Program-made: the position numbers and the translations under genes
Shown: in pieces, positions 34,484-43,868 of the stretch
Numbering within the stretch: position 1 is the first letter of the stretch
Layout of the letters: every line of letters starts with the position of its first letter
Notes under the pieces: model-generated
The model's input: the letters and a program-made list of their open reading frames with translations, nothing else
Database searches by the model: none
Told to the model about the DNA's origin: nothing
NCBI GenBank assembly: GCA_019637265.1
Contig: JAHBVY010000009.1
Span: 15,001-79,000 of the forward strand
Source of the DNA: Polyangiaceae bacterium
GTDB taxonomy: Bacteria; Myxococcota_A; Polyangia; Polyangiales; Polyangiaceae
DNA length: 64,000 nucleotides
Reading direction: 5' to 3'

Positions 34484-34816
34484 TCACTGCGAGGCCCAGC
34501 TCGCCACCGCGGCTCGTAAGGCGGCGTGCAAGGTGAGCCCCTCGCGTTTGGCCTTGCGCTCGAGGCGCGCCCACACCTCCGGCGGGAAGCGCACCGACTT
34601 CGGCACGCTACCGCTGGCCTCGGTGCCCTTCTTCGGCCTTCCCCTCCCAGCGCGGACGCGCGCCAACAGGGCGTCGCCCTCCTCGGCGAGCTCGGCGTGG
34701 TGGGCGAGTAGCCAGGCCGCTGGCAGGTACTCGGAGCCGTTCCGGGCCTCTTCCTCGGTCGTGGTTTCCCAGGTCTTCCCGCGCGGGGGACGGGCTAGTG
34801 GTTTGCGCTCGGTCAT
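34484..34816 (-). CDS. Ribbon-helix-helix-type antitoxin-like regulator
   Basis: 110 residues from the ATG at 34816, which has a strong ribosome site (GGAGGAGG). The C-terminal 45 residues (VPKSVRFPPEVWARLERKAK, then REGLTLHAALRAAVASWA) fit a ribbon-helix-helix/BrnA-like DNA-binding domain; the N-terminal part is charged. A near-perfect 29-bp palindrome lies 38 bp upstream, suggesting autoregulation. No toxin partner is visible on either side, so it is an orphan or its partner was lost. Confidence 0.65.
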   Translation of the reverse strand: MTERKPLARPPRGKTWETTTEEEARNGSEYLPAAWLLAHHAELAEEGDALLARVRAGRGRPKKGTEASGSVPKSVRFPPEVWARLERKAKREGLTLHAALRAAVASWASQ

Positions 34817-34854
34817 CGTGGCCTCCTCCGTCTGGCTGATGTTCTCGGGAACCG

Positions 34855-34883
34855 CCGGAATAAGTGTAACACATTTATTCCGG
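34855..34883. promoter_or_regulatory. 29-bp palindromic operator
   Basis: Arms CCGGAATAA and TTATTCCGG surround GTGT-A-ACAC-type symmetry. It is AT-rich and covers the probable -10 (TTACACT on the minus strand) of the ribbon-helix-helix gene. The surrounding 321-bp gap to the VWA gene otherwise holds a palindrome ATCAGCTATACTGA (34947-34960) and no gene. Confidence 0.65.
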
Positions 34884-35137
34884 CGTGGTGCTGGCGTGAG
34901 GGTTACCCTTGCACCCAGCGCAGGCATCGGCCTACACGGCAATGATATCAGCTATACTGACCTACCTGGCGTGCGGGCATCGCGGGAGGGCGGCGGGGAT
35001 GGGAGCCACGGTAGGATGCGTGCCTACATGCTCACGTTTTCACCCAGAAACTTTAAGTCTCAATGAACGGAAATCGGCTGCTCGTGTTCGCTCGGTTGTG
35101 GGCGCCGGCCTTCGGGTCGGGTTAGACTCTCTGGGCC

Positions 35138-36394
35138 ATGCCGCAAAGTTTTACCTCACGGAAAGTCGACTCAGGTTCACGCACGCGTCGTCGCCGCGCC
35201 GGCTCGTTGTTCGCGCTCATGGGCGGCTTGAGCCTGGTGGTAGCGGGCGCCTGTGATCCCGGCGGTAGCGACGGCAGCAACGTGAAGGGCAGCGGCGCCT
35301 CGGGGGGCAACGGTGGCAGCGGTGCCTCGAGCGGCAGCGGTGGTGCCTTCGGTGGCAGCGACTTTGGCGGCAGCGACTTTGGCGGCAGCGACTTCGGTGG
35401 CAGCGGTGCTTTCGGCGGCAGCGGCGGGTCGGGTGACGCCTGCGCCTCGAACAAGTACGGCGGCCAGCTCCAGCCGCTCGACATGTACGTGATCTTGGAT
35501 CGCTCGGGCTCGATGCAGGGCAACGCGTGGTCGTCCGTGGTGTCGGCGCTCACCACCTTCGTGCAGAGCCCGGAGAGCGATGGCATAGGCGTGGGGCTCC
35601 AGTTCTTCCCCAAGAAGAACGAGCCCACCTGCTTCCCGTTCAACTGTCAGCCACCCTGCGTTGCCAACGGCTTGAACTGCGCACTCTGTGACCCGCAGTG
35701 GTACCTACCCCCAGCAGTGAGCATCGCTCCACTGCCCGGCGTCGGTTCGCAGATCATCGCAGAACTAAACGCGAATGGTCCGAGTAACCAGGGAACTCCC
35801 ACGATGCCCGCGCTGCAGAGCGCCGCCATGGCCACCACCGCCTACGCCGCGCAGCACCCGGATCGGAAGGTGGTGATCGTGCTGGCGAGCGATGGTCAGC
35901 CACAGACCTGCAACTCGGATACCACCGCCATCGCCAACGTGGCGGCCACCGCGCGCAACTCCACCCCCTCCGTGCTCACCTTCACCATCGGCATCGGCAA
36001 CATCCCCGCGCTGGACGCCATCGCTCAGGCGGGTGGCACCGGTCAGGCCATCTTGGTGGACACAGCAGGAGCAGGACAGCAATTCCTGGACGCTATGAAC
36101 ACCATCCGTGGGGAAGCGCTCGGGTGCAACTACCTGATGCCCGTGCCAACGGATGGCGACGCCAACCCGAACAAGCTGAACTTCACCTTCACGCCGGAGG
36201 GCGGCACCCCCGAGGTGATCCCGCGCGTGTCCGACGCCGGGCAGTGCCAAGGTCAGGCTGGCTGGTACTACGACAACCCCACCAATCCGACGACCATCAT
36301 CCTGTGCCCCGCCAGCTGCGACTACCTGAAGGCGACCGACGGCGAGGTGAACATCGAGCTCGGGTGCGATCAGGTGGTGGCGCCGCCACGGTGA
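35138..36394 (+). CDS. VWA-domain lipoprotein
   Basis: 418 residues. A basic n-region and hydrophobic core end in the lipobox VVAGAC. A Gly/Ser-rich stalk with three copies of GGSDF follows (about 68-80). A von Willebrand factor A domain starts near 111 with the metal-site motif DRSGSM; VVIVLASDGQPQTC is the later strand. Cysteine-rich pairs lie between (CFPFNCQPPC, CALC). It probably binds a protein or surface ligand. This build is frequent in Polyangiales. Confidence 0.85.
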   Translation: MPQSFTSRKVDSGSRTRRRRAGSLFALMGGLSLVVAGACDPGGSDGSNVKGSGASGGNGGSGASSGSGGAFGGSDFGGSDFGGSDFGGSGAFGGSGGSGDACASNKYGGQLQPLDMYVILDRSGSMQGNAWSSVVSALTTFVQSPESDGIGVGLQFFPKKNEPTCFPFNCQPPCVANGLNCALCDPQWYLPPAVSIAPLPGVGSQIIAELNANGPSNQGTPTMPALQSAAMATTAYAAQHPDRKVVIVLASDGQPQTCNSDTTAIANVAATARNSTPSVLTFTIGIGNIPALDAIAQAGGTGQAILVDTAGAGQQFLDAMNTIRGEALGCNYLMPVPTDGDANPNKLNFTFTPEGGTPEVIPRVSDAGQCQGQAGWYYDNPTNPTTIILCPASCDYLKATDGEVNIELGCDQVVAPPR

Positions 36395-36462
36395 GTTGAG
36401 CAGACCAATGTTGGGACGACTACGCTAGGGACGGGCGGCGTGCGCGCCCTCCGGGGTGCGTC

Positions 36463-38823
36463 TCACTCTCCCTGGATCCAGAGGTCTTGGTCGCACAAAC
36501 CGAATCGAAACATGGACTGGAGGACTTCAGCATACAGGTCCGCCTCAGCGTCGTTTTGTGGGTTCGCTGTCGCCACGCAGGCGTCCATTTGCGATACAAC
36601 GTCATGCTCTGAGCCCCAGCGCGCGATCACATTGCCATACCCTGCCCGATGCTGAACACGGTGGGTTCCGTCCCCCGCTTCGTTGCAGAGGAATTTGAAC
36701 ACCGAGGCATGGCAGGCGTTCATCACGTTCGCGTCAATCCAGCCCGGGCTGCAAACATTGGCCGGGATACCCCATGGCACGCACACCTGCGGTGATGTCA
36801 TGACACAGGCTGGACCATAGATGCAGAGGTCGAGCTCATCACTCATCGCTGGCAGGCCCGGTGCGGGAGGTGGGATGCTGCCAGGCACAGGTCCGGTGTC
36901 CGCGAGGCAAGCCCCCACACTATACAGCTCGTCCTGCGGGTAAGAGGCGAAGCTAGGCACTGACCCCTCATTGGAGATCTCGGGGTAGGGCAAGTGTGAG
37001 TATGTGGAGCGGACGTCAACGCCGGGGCCGAAGTACTCGACGCCGAAATCAGTGAAGGAGCCAACTCGAAGTCGCGAAGACTCGGGGCCAACGCCCGAGG
37101 ACACCGGCACGGTCACGGTAGGTGCCTTGTAGAATGGCCAAGTCTTGCTATAGGTTTTAGTCTTGAAGAGAAATCTCAGCGTGAGCGTTACATCCAGGGA
37201 GATGGTCAACGGATCCCAATTGATGTCGGTGCGGTGTTCAGGGATCGCAACGAAGTTCGCCTGATTGACATACGGCTGCCACGGCCCTGATGGATGCGTC
37301 CAGCCTGCCGCTGGGGGCTCGAGCTTGTCCCCATGCACCGCGCTCACCTGTTCACGGATAGTGGTCAATCGCTGCGTCTCGACCGCGAGGGACGAGGTGC
37401 CCTTCACCTCGATCGCCAATTTTACCAAGCCTATGTCGGCGCCGCCTATCCCCGAGGCGGTCAGCGCGAGTGACTGGCTGACACGATCTCCAATCGTCAA
37501 AGAGCGATCGTCCTGAGTGTAGACGCGGAGCGAGGTGCCCATTCCCCAGCTCGGGAATCCGGATCCATGGTATCGGAACTGGAAGTAGTTGTCATTCTGT
37601 GGGATGTTGAACTCGAGGTCATCGCGCATGGGGGAGTCTGACGCCACGGACCAAGGCCGGTAGTTTGCTCCCACTTTCTTGTCCATCTTGTAGGTTCGTA
37701 GCGAGGGGGCGTACCAAACAGATCCGCCTGACAGCTCCGTGCTGAACGGCGATGCCTGGCCGTTCACGGGTAGCAGCACACCATACTTCGCATCCAAGCC
37801 CATGGACGCATCGAGCGCGACGAAGCCCCATTTTGCGAGCGGGAGGCTCGCCGTCACTGTCCCCTCCACCTTATTGCCAAAGAACGCGTCGGCGTGCTGG
37901 GAGTTCACCCACACCTCGCTTCCGGCCTCCTGGGAGACCAGGATGGAGTCGCCAGTCACCCAAGCGATGGGGTGGCTCATCTCCCCGAGGGTGGGGATTC
38001 CGAGGCCATGCAGCGGAGCGAGGTTCGAGTTGAGCCCGATCGGGATGACGAAGGCATTAGTAATTGGAGACGACGTGTCCTTATGTACTTGACCGATGGA
38101 GATCTTCGATTCCGAGCGCCCAAGGTCCCAGAAGGCAATGCCCGTTCCAGGATGCGAGCCAAAGCTACGCTTGTCCGAGATGTCTTGCTGCCGTGCCGCT
38201 TGACGCATGGAGCAGTAAGCACGCGCCCCTCGGTACCGCACCTCTTCGAGGGCGTAGGGCTGCGGGTGATACACCGTCGCGCCATCCACGGCCATCGCGC
38301 GGCTGTGGACGGGCTTGAACGCGCGGAACCAGCCCACGTTGTTGCCCACACTCCTGTTGGTCGTCGCGCCTGGTAAGAGCGCTAGCTCGGCTTCGTAGCC
38401 TGACAGCAAGGTGTCGAGAGAGGACATGCTGTTTCTGATGCTGTTGGCATGAGAGTACATACTGTACATCTTGCTGCGGAGACTGTCTCCACTCGCCCCG
38501 TGATTCCAGAGTGTGAGCAGGTAGGTCGCGTAGTTGCTGGACGTAGCCACGTGCCCATCCGGACCTGTCCCCCACTGCGGCCCCTGAGTCGCCGTGCAGT
38601 TTGGGCACTGGGTTGGCCCCCAGGTAGGGGTGGTGAGGGTGACCGGATCACCAGCGTTCCCGGACGGGAACGGGTTCACCGAGATCGGCGCGGAGGCAGG
38701 CCCGGCCAACCAGAAGTCGTACGCGAAGCCCTCAGACGTGGTGCGCGTCTCCGCCACCTCCGCGTCCCCCGCGCTGCAGCCCAGGGCCATGAGCCCAACC
38801 AAAAAACGGCTTCCGTAACGCAT
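36463..38823 (-). CDS. Large lipoprotein of unknown function, lower GC than neighbours
   Basis: 786 residues from the ATG at 38823; the longer frame from 38955 adds an implausible N-terminus. The signal peptide MRYGSRFLVGLMALGCSAGD carries a lipobox (ALGC). The body is beta-rich with many aromatics; the C-terminal 150 residues have about ten cysteines (LCIYGPACVMTSPQVCVPWG, ANVCSPGW, NACH, FLCNE, DACVA, LCDQD). No family is recognised. GC and codon choice (more A/T thirds) differ from neighbours, suggesting acquisition. Confidence 0.72.
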   Translation of the reverse strand: MRYGSRFLVGLMALGCSAGDAEVAETRTTSEGFAYDFWLAGPASAPISVNPFPSGNAGDPVTLTTPTWGPTQCPNCTATQGPQWGTGPDGHVATSSNYATYLLTLWNHGASGDSLRSKMYSMYSHANSIRNSMSSLDTLLSGYEAELALLPGATTNRSVGNNVGWFRAFKPVHSRAMAVDGATVYHPQPYALEEVRYRGARAYCSMRQAARQQDISDKRSFGSHPGTGIAFWDLGRSESKISIGQVHKDTSSPITNAFVIPIGLNSNLAPLHGLGIPTLGEMSHPIAWVTGDSILVSQEAGSEVWVNSQHADAFFGNKVEGTVTASLPLAKWGFVALDASMGLDAKYGVLLPVNGQASPFSTELSGGSVWYAPSLRTYKMDKKVGANYRPWSVASDSPMRDDLEFNIPQNDNYFQFRYHGSGFPSWGMGTSLRVYTQDDRSLTIGDRVSQSLALTASGIGGADIGLVKLAIEVKGTSSLAVETQRLTTIREQVSAVHGDKLEPPAAGWTHPSGPWQPYVNQANFVAIPEHRTDINWDPLTISLDVTLTLRFLFKTKTYSKTWPFYKAPTVTVPVSSGVGPESSRLRVGSFTDFGVEYFGPGVDVRSTYSHLPYPEISNEGSVPSFASYPQDELYSVGACLADTGPVPGSIPPPAPGLPAMSDELDLCIYGPACVMTSPQVCVPWGIPANVCSPGWIDANVMNACHASVFKFLCNEAGDGTHRVQHRAGYGNVIARWGSEHDVVSQMDACVATANPQNDAEADLYAEVLQSMFRFGLCDQDLWIQGE

Positions 38824-38959
38824 GACCTGGGCCGTAGCACGGTACTCATCTGGAGATAAGCGTGACTGCTGAGACGCTTGCGGCACCCTGAAGGTTGGCG
38901 CGCGGGTTAGCGGCTTTGTGCACGCAACCTTGTGGACGCCGGCAGGCGGACGCACGCCG

Positions 38960-39004
38960 ACTGCGGCGACGTGCGCTGCCGCGCACGGCTACCAACCCCC
39001 AACC
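38960..39004. repeat. Dispersed CCAACCCCC motif copy with hairpin
   Basis: CTACCAACCCCCAACC (38989-39004), preceded by the hairpin GTGCGC-TGCC-GCGCAC and CGACTGCGGCGAC. The last phrase recurs before the copy at 43502. Confidence 0.65.
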
Positions 39005-39044
39005 GATCCTCTTGGCGCTCGCGAACCCTGGTGTTTGGCTGGCT

Positions 39045-40736
39045 TTAGCGCGCGGCGCCGAAGCCGCCTTTGCGGGGATCTGCGGCGGCTACTTTGCGGC
39101 GGCCTTCGAGGCTGATGAGCTGCACGGCGCTGGTGGTGAAGGGCATCGTTCCTACGATTTCTCCGCGGCGGGCGAGGTCGTCGAACAGGGTTTGGGGGGC
39201 GCCCTTCTCGAGCGCCAAGGTCCAGCTCCGGTGCGGCAAGTAGAAGCGCCGGCTGCTGACCAGCTTGGTGGCGGGCATATCGAACGCCAGCCTGCCCAAG
39301 AGGAGCTGGGTCACGTTGGTGGGGATGGTGGGGCCGCCGGAGCCGCCGATGCCGAGCACCGCCACGCCGTCTTTCACCACGATGGTCGGCGTCATGCTGC
39401 TGAGCGGCCGCGCGCCGGGACGAGGGCGGTTCGGGGACTGCTTCATGCCGTAGGGCACCACGCTCGCCTGCGCGGTGAAGTCGTCGAGCTCGTCGTTCAT
39501 CACCACCCCACTCTCGGTGGCGACGATCTTCGCGCCGAACAGGCGGTTCACCGTGGTGGTGAGGGAGACCATGTTGCCCGCTGCGTCGGCCGTCACCAGG
39601 TGGTGCGTGCCGGTACCCTCGAGGCCAAAGCGCATTGGCATGTGGGTGCGGTGGATGGACAGGGACGCGCGCCGTTTGGCGAGGCGCTCTGGCGCCATCA
39701 GCGCTGGGAGATCCGCGGGCTGCACCGCGGGATCGCCGAGGTAGCGCATGCGATCGGCCACCGCGCCGCGCATGCCCTCGGCGAGCAGGTGTTGGTAAGC
39801 GCCACTGTCGAAACCGAGCTTCACCAGCTCCGCCTTGTTGAACAGCGCGAGCGTCTGCAAGAGGAGCACGCCGCCGGCGCTGGGGAGCGGCATCGTGTGC
39901 ACGTCGAAGCCCTCCCAGCTCGCCCGGAGCGGCGTGCGTTCGATGGTGCGGTACGCCTTCAGGTCCTCCAAGGTGAGCCCGCCGCCCGCCGCGCGCACGC
40001 TCTTCACCATGTCTTCGGCGATGGGTCCCTCGTAGAACGCCGCGGGGCCGCCGGCCGCGATCGCCTGGAGCGTGGCGGCGAGCTTGGGGTTCTTCAAGAT
40101 GGTCCCCTGACCAACCGGTTTTCCGTTCGGATAAAACACCTCAGCCAGCCCGGGCTCTTGCTTCAGCGTGTCAGCGCTGCTGACCAGCATCCGCGCGAGG
40201 TGCCCTTCCACCGGGAAGCCGCTCTGCGCCGCGGCGATGGCCGGCTGCATCACCTGTTGCCAGCTGCGCTTACCGTAGCGCTGATGCAGCTGATAAAGCC
40301 CCGCCACCTCACCCGGCACCCCCACCAGCTTGCCGCGCTCCGCCCAAGGCAGCGGGCGACGCTCGAAGGCCGCGGCGTCGAGCTGCTTGGGAGCCGTCTC
40401 ACGGAAATCGAGCAGCCAAGAGGTTTGCGTCGCCGCGTCCCACACCAACGCGAACCCACCGCCGCCGATCCCGCTCGAGGTGGGGCTGGCGACGCCGGCC
40501 ACGAAGGTGGCGGTGACCATCGCGTCCACCGCGTTGCCCCCCGCTTGGAGCTGCGCCATCGCCGCCTGGGTAGCCAAGCGGCTCTCGGTGGAGACGGCGT
40601 AGCCCTGACCCCGCGCAGGTGCTGCGACGAGCAGCGTGGCCAGCGCCAAGAAGGTGAGCGACCAGGTGCGGAGCAACCAGGCGCGGGACAACCCAGGGGA
40701 AGGCGCGTGGGACGGGGGACGGGGGACTGCGCTCAT
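39045..40736 (-). CDS. ggt: Gamma-glutamyltransferase
   Basis: 563 residues with a signal peptide (LTFLALATLLVAAPARGQG), so periplasmic. It cleaves or transfers the gamma-glutamyl group of glutathione. The catalytic Thr that starts the small subunit is in EGTGTHHLVTADAAGNMVSL; it is followed by His-His rather than the usual Thr-His. SLTTTVN, MNDELDDF and GSGGPTIP also match the family. It is divergent from gshB (177-bp gap). Confidence 0.93.
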   Translation of the reverse strand: MSAVPRPPSHAPSPGLSRAWLLRTWSLTFLALATLLVAAPARGQGYAVSTESRLATQAAMAQLQAGGNAVDAMVTATFVAGVASPTSSGIGGGGFALVWDAATQTSWLLDFRETAPKQLDAAAFERRPLPWAERGKLVGVPGEVAGLYQLHQRYGKRSWQQVMQPAIAAAQSGFPVEGHLARMLVSSADTLKQEPGLAEVFYPNGKPVGQGTILKNPKLAATLQAIAAGGPAAFYEGPIAEDMVKSVRAAGGGLTLEDLKAYRTIERTPLRASWEGFDVHTMPLPSAGGVLLLQTLALFNKAELVKLGFDSGAYQHLLAEGMRGAVADRMRYLGDPAVQPADLPALMAPERLAKRRASLSIHRTHMPMRFGLEGTGTHHLVTADAAGNMVSLTTTVNRLFGAKIVATESGVVMNDELDDFTAQASVVPYGMKQSPNRPRPGARPLSSMTPTIVVKDGVAVLGIGGSGGPTIPTNVTQLLLGRLAFDMPATKLVSSRRFYLPHRSWTLALEKGAPQTLFDDLARRGEIVGTMPFTTSAVQLISLEGRRKVAAADPRKGGFGAAR

Positions 40737-40913
40737 GAGGCTCGCTATAGCTAGAGGCGGCGCTCTGGCCGCGAACGAGCTTACTCCGCGGGGCGCCTCC
40801 CACCAACCGCCGCGCCGAAGGGCGCTGGGACCGCCGCGCGCTCACACCCGAGCGACGAAGCGTTTGCCGCCGCCCCTCTGGCGGTGGGCGAGCCGCTGCT
40901 TTAGAAGGCCCGC

Positions 40914-41849
40914 GTGCGCCTCTTGTTCGTGATGGACCCCGCGGAGACGATGACCGCGGACAAAGACACCAGCTTCGCGTTCATTCGTGGCGCGCAGGCG
41001 TTGGGGCATCAAGTGTGGCACGCCACGCCGCGCGACATCGAGCTCGAAGGGCGCACGGTGCTGGCGGAGGCGCGGCCGATCCGCGTCTCCGAGAGCGCGC
41101 CGTACGTGTCCCTGGGTGCGCCGGAGCGGCTCCGCGTGGCGGAGCTGAGCGCGGTGTTCATCCGTAAAGATCCGCCCTTCGACGTCGACTACCTGCACCT
41201 CACCCAGCTGCTCGACCTGGCGCGCGAGCACACGCTCATCATCAACGACCCGCGTGGCCTGCAAGCCGCGAACGAGAAGCTGTTCACCTTCCAGTTCGCG
41301 GAGCACATGCCCACCACCATCGTGAGCTGCCATCGTGATCGCATCCACGAGTTCGTGAAGCAGGTGGGCGGCCGCGCCGTGATCAAGCCGCTCGACGGCG
41401 CCGGCGGCATGGGGGTGCTGGCGCTCAGTCAAGACGACCCGAACGCGCGCGCCATCGTCGACGTGATCACGCGCGAGGGCCGCGAGCTCGCGTTGGTGCA
41501 AGCCTTTCAGCCTGCCGTGCGCGAGGGGGACAAGCGGGTGATCTTGCTCGACGGCGCGCCGCTCGGCGCCATCTTGCGGGTGCCGCGCGCCGACGACATC
41601 CGCGCCAACATCCACGTGGGCGGCCGCGTGGAGCCGACGGAGCTCACCCCGGAAGAGTCAGCGCTGGTCGCTACGGTGGGGCCACGGCTCGCGGCGCTCG
41701 GCTTGTACTTCGTGGGCCTCGACCTGATCGGTGGGCGCCTGATCGAAGTCAACGTCACGAGCCCCACCGGGATCCAAGAGCTCGCGCGGCACCTGGGTCG
41801 CCCCGTGGAGCAAGACGTGATTCGCTGGGTGGAGCAGCGCACGAGCTGA
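40914..41849 (+). CDS. gshB: Glutathione synthetase
   Basis: 311 residues, GTG start with AGAAGG five bases upstream. It joins gamma-glutamylcysteine and glycine with ATP. Family marks: FVMDPAETMTADKDTSFAFI, FIRKDPPFDVDYL, VIKPLDGAGGMGVL (ATP-grasp loop) and DLIGGRLIEVNVTSPTGIQE. With maiA and ggt it points to glutathione use in this organism. A short RTCAG-like sequence follows the gene (41868). Confidence 0.95.
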   Translation: MRLLFVMDPAETMTADKDTSFAFIRGAQALGHQVWHATPRDIELEGRTVLAEARPIRVSESAPYVSLGAPERLRVAELSAVFIRKDPPFDVDYLHLTQLLDLAREHTLIINDPRGLQAANEKLFTFQFAEHMPTTIVSCHRDRIHEFVKQVGGRAVIKPLDGAGGMGVLALSQDDPNARAIVDVITREGRELALVQAFQPAVREGDKRVILLDGAPLGAILRVPRADDIRANIHVGGRVEPTELTPEESALVATVGPRLAALGLYFVGLDLIGGRLIEVNVTSPTGIQELARHLGRPVEQDVIRWVEQRTS

Positions 41850-41900
41850 CGCGGCGCGGATACGAACGTCAGTTGGTAGAACTCGTGGGTGGGCGGCCCA

Positions 41901-42815
41901 TCACATCCCCAGCGTGATGTGCTGAGTGGGCTCGGGGCGGGCGCGTTCGATGGGCTCGCCTTCGTCCAGGACGCGATCGCGGTCGCGGTTCAGCTCGCTC
42001 AGCTCCACCACGAACTCGAGGGCGAGGTTCGCGGGTTGGCGGGTGCGGATGCCGATGTCGAAGCCAGTGATGGCGGGGATGATGCTCGGGATGAAGGGCC
42101 GCGTGAGCGGGCTCGAGGCCGAGCGGTTGCCAATGTGGAACGCGTGGTTGACGAGCGTCACCGGGCTCATCGCGTTGCGATCTTCTGGGTCCGGCGGCGG
42201 CACGGTCTCGATGATGTTCATCACCGTGGCGAAGTCGATCGCTAGCTCGTCGAAGTCATCGTAAGTGAGCGTGCCGTGCATGCGCGAAGCCTCGCCGGCG
42301 CTGCGCGGACCAATTTCCCTGTGGAAATCTATCCCGGAGAGGTTGGGGAGCACCTCGCCGCGCTGGGCGTCCACCACCTGCATGCCGGGCCAGTAGCGGC
42401 CGTACTCGTTCCACGGGTCGAGCAAGAACTCGAAGGCGTGGGGTCTGTCGTCCAGGTTGGTGAGCACCCAGGTGACCTGCACCCGGTAGTCGCTGGGCAC
42501 CACGGTGGGGCGGTGGGGGAACGGAGCGATGGGGTTCTCCCACGCTCGCTGCATGTCGCCCTCCGTCGCCGCGCGGATTGGCAAGCGCACCGCGAGCTTC
42601 ACCTCATAGAGGCTGAACTCATCCCCTTCGAACACGGGCTCCATGTCCGCGGTCATCCCCACCTGCTGCGGGACCAAGGTGCGGACCTCCTCCTGATCGC
42701 CACACCCGACCCACGACGGCACCGCGAGAGCGAGGCCAAGCGCCCCCACCCAATGGCCCACGCCCCCCAACCAGCGCCCCCCGTGAGCCCCCTCGTGTGC
42801 GACGCGATGCCACAT
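41901..42815 (-). CDS. Lipoprotein of unknown function
   Basis: 304 residues. The hydrophobic signal ends in WVGCGD (lipobox). The mature part looks like beta-sandwich folds (YRVQVTWVLTNLDDRPHAFE; NLALEFVVELSELNRDRD). No motif is recognised. Upstream (42820-42850) is an A/T-rich stretch, TTGTAACTATACGGAAT on the minus strand, probably its promoter. The gap 42816-43077 holds no other visible feature. Confidence 0.68.
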   Translation of the reverse strand: MWHRVAHEGAHGGRWLGGVGHWVGALGLALAVPSWVGCGDQEEVRTLVPQQVGMTADMEPVFEGDEFSLYEVKLAVRLPIRAATEGDMQRAWENPIAPFPHRPTVVPSDYRVQVTWVLTNLDDRPHAFEFLLDPWNEYGRYWPGMQVVDAQRGEVLPNLSGIDFHREIGPRSAGEASRMHGTLTYDDFDELAIDFATVMNIIETVPPPDPEDRNAMSPVTLVNHAFHIGNRSASSPLTRPFIPSIIPAITGFDIGIRTRQPANLALEFVVELSELNRDRDRVLDEGEPIERARPEPTQHITLGM

Positions 42816-43077
42816 AATTCAATGATTCCGTATAGTTACAAGGCCAAAGCTAGCTCGGCACTAGGCACCGAGCGTCGCTCAGCAAGACCTTGCGAAGAGG
42901 ATGCCACAACCACCGCCAAACCGCACAGGGCGAACCATAGGACTCACTCAGGTTGCGGGGCGACGTTCGACGCGTACTCAGCCCCCAACGGTTAGACCCG
43001 CACGGCCTCCGGCGACACCTACAGGAAGCCGACGCAGCTCAGGGGCGACGGGTCGATTTCGTAGGGTGCCCTGACGC

Positions 43078-43407
43078 TCACGCTTCGCGGTCGGTCGAGC
43101 GGCGGCCGTCGGAGCGGCGGCGGCCCTCGGGGCGCGGTGGGAACACGCGGCGGTCGAGCGGCGCGCGTTGATCGAGCAGGGAGCGGCGTCCGAGGCGCTC
43201 GCGGAGGACCTCGCGCAGCTCCGAGAGGCGGGTCACGTTCCGCAGGTGGAGCTCCGCGGCGTGCTCGTCGCACAGCGCGAGCAGGCGATCTTCCACCAGC
43301 ACTCGTCGGGTGCGAGCGCTCCGCTCCGTCGCGAGCGTCGGGGAGCCGAGGCCGTCGGTATCGGACGACGCCAGCGCAGAGCACACCTCACACGGCCTAC
43401 CAGACAT
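43078..43407 (-). CDS. Small Cys-containing protein, unknown function
   Basis: 109 residues from the ATG at 43407. MSGRPCEVCSAL has a CxxC, with a third Cys in ALCDEHAAEL, so a metal-binding ribbon is possible. The tail is Arg/Asp-rich and disordered-looking. An earlier Met would read through a perfect hairpin that otherwise abuts this ATG. Confidence 0.55.
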   Translation of the reverse strand: MSGRPCEVCSALASSDTDGLGSPTLATERSARTRRVLVEDRLLALCDEHAAELHLRNVTRLSELREVLRERLGRRSLLDQRAPLDRRVFPPRPEGRRRSDGRRSTDREA

Positions 43408-43434
43408 GCGGCGACCCTGAGGGAGGGTCGCCGC
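43408..43434. promoter_or_regulatory. Perfect hairpin abutting a start codon
   Basis: Arms GCGGCGACCCT and AGGGTCGCCGC (11 bp each) with a 5-base loop end directly at the ATG of the small Cys protein on the minus strand. Any ribosome site would be buried in it. Confidence 0.6.
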
Positions 43435-43469
43435 GTGGGCCAACATTTTTGCTCGCCACGCCGCGCGCA

Positions 43470-43519
43470 TCGACTGCGGCGACGCGCATTGGCTCGCGGC
43501 TCTACCAACCCCCACCCCC
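43470..43519. repeat. Dispersed CCAACCCCC motif copy
   Basis: CTACCAACCCCCACCCCC (43502-43519), preceded by CGACTGCGGCGACGCGC, as at 38960. Confidence 0.65.
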
Positions 43520-43619
43520 GATCTGAGCATGACCCACGGCCGTAGTGCCCGCGGAAGGTCAGGATGAGGGCTCTTTCGATGCTGGCTCCCCTCGGGGCCT
43601 GGCTGCTAGCGTTGGGGTG

Positions 43620-43868
43620 ATGAGGCCCCGAGACACGAGCGATGAGGCTTGGTCGATCGTCGAGGAGGGGATCCGGCGGATGACTCCCGCCCAGCGTGTC
43701 CGCCGGGCGATGGCCTTGACGGTGTTCACTCATCGCGTCGCGCTCGCGAACATTCGCCGGCGGTACCCTGACGAAGACGAGCGCATGCACAAAATCCGGC
43801 TCGCGGCGCGATACATCGACGCTGAGACGATGCGAAAGGCGTTCGGGTTCGTCGATGACGGATCTTGA
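43620..43868 (+). CDS. Small protein of a nucleotidyltransferase-linked pair
   Basis: 82 residues. The layout (SIVEEGIRRMTPAQRVRRAM, then RRRYPDEDERMHKIRLAARY) matches small helical proteins typically encoded just before AbiEii-like nucleotidyltransferases. The next frame starts with the expected partner sequence, overlapping by 14 bp, but is broken. It is therefore probably the surviving half of a toxin-antitoxin-like pair. Confidence 0.65.
   Translation: MRPRDTSDEAWSIVEEGIRRMTPAQRVRRAMALTVFTHRVALANIRRRYPDEDERMHKIRLAARYIDAETMRKAFGFVDDGS

Noticed and set aside
34455..35066. 203-residue frame opposite the ribbon-helix-helix gene
   Set aside because: It runs through the operator palindrome and has no motif; the minus-strand gene has a strong ribosome site and a recognisable domain.
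38895..40754. 619-residue frame opposite ggt
   Set aside because: It is a shadow of ggt: Arg/Gly/His-rich, no motif, and ggt on the other strand is a full gamma-glutamyltransferase.
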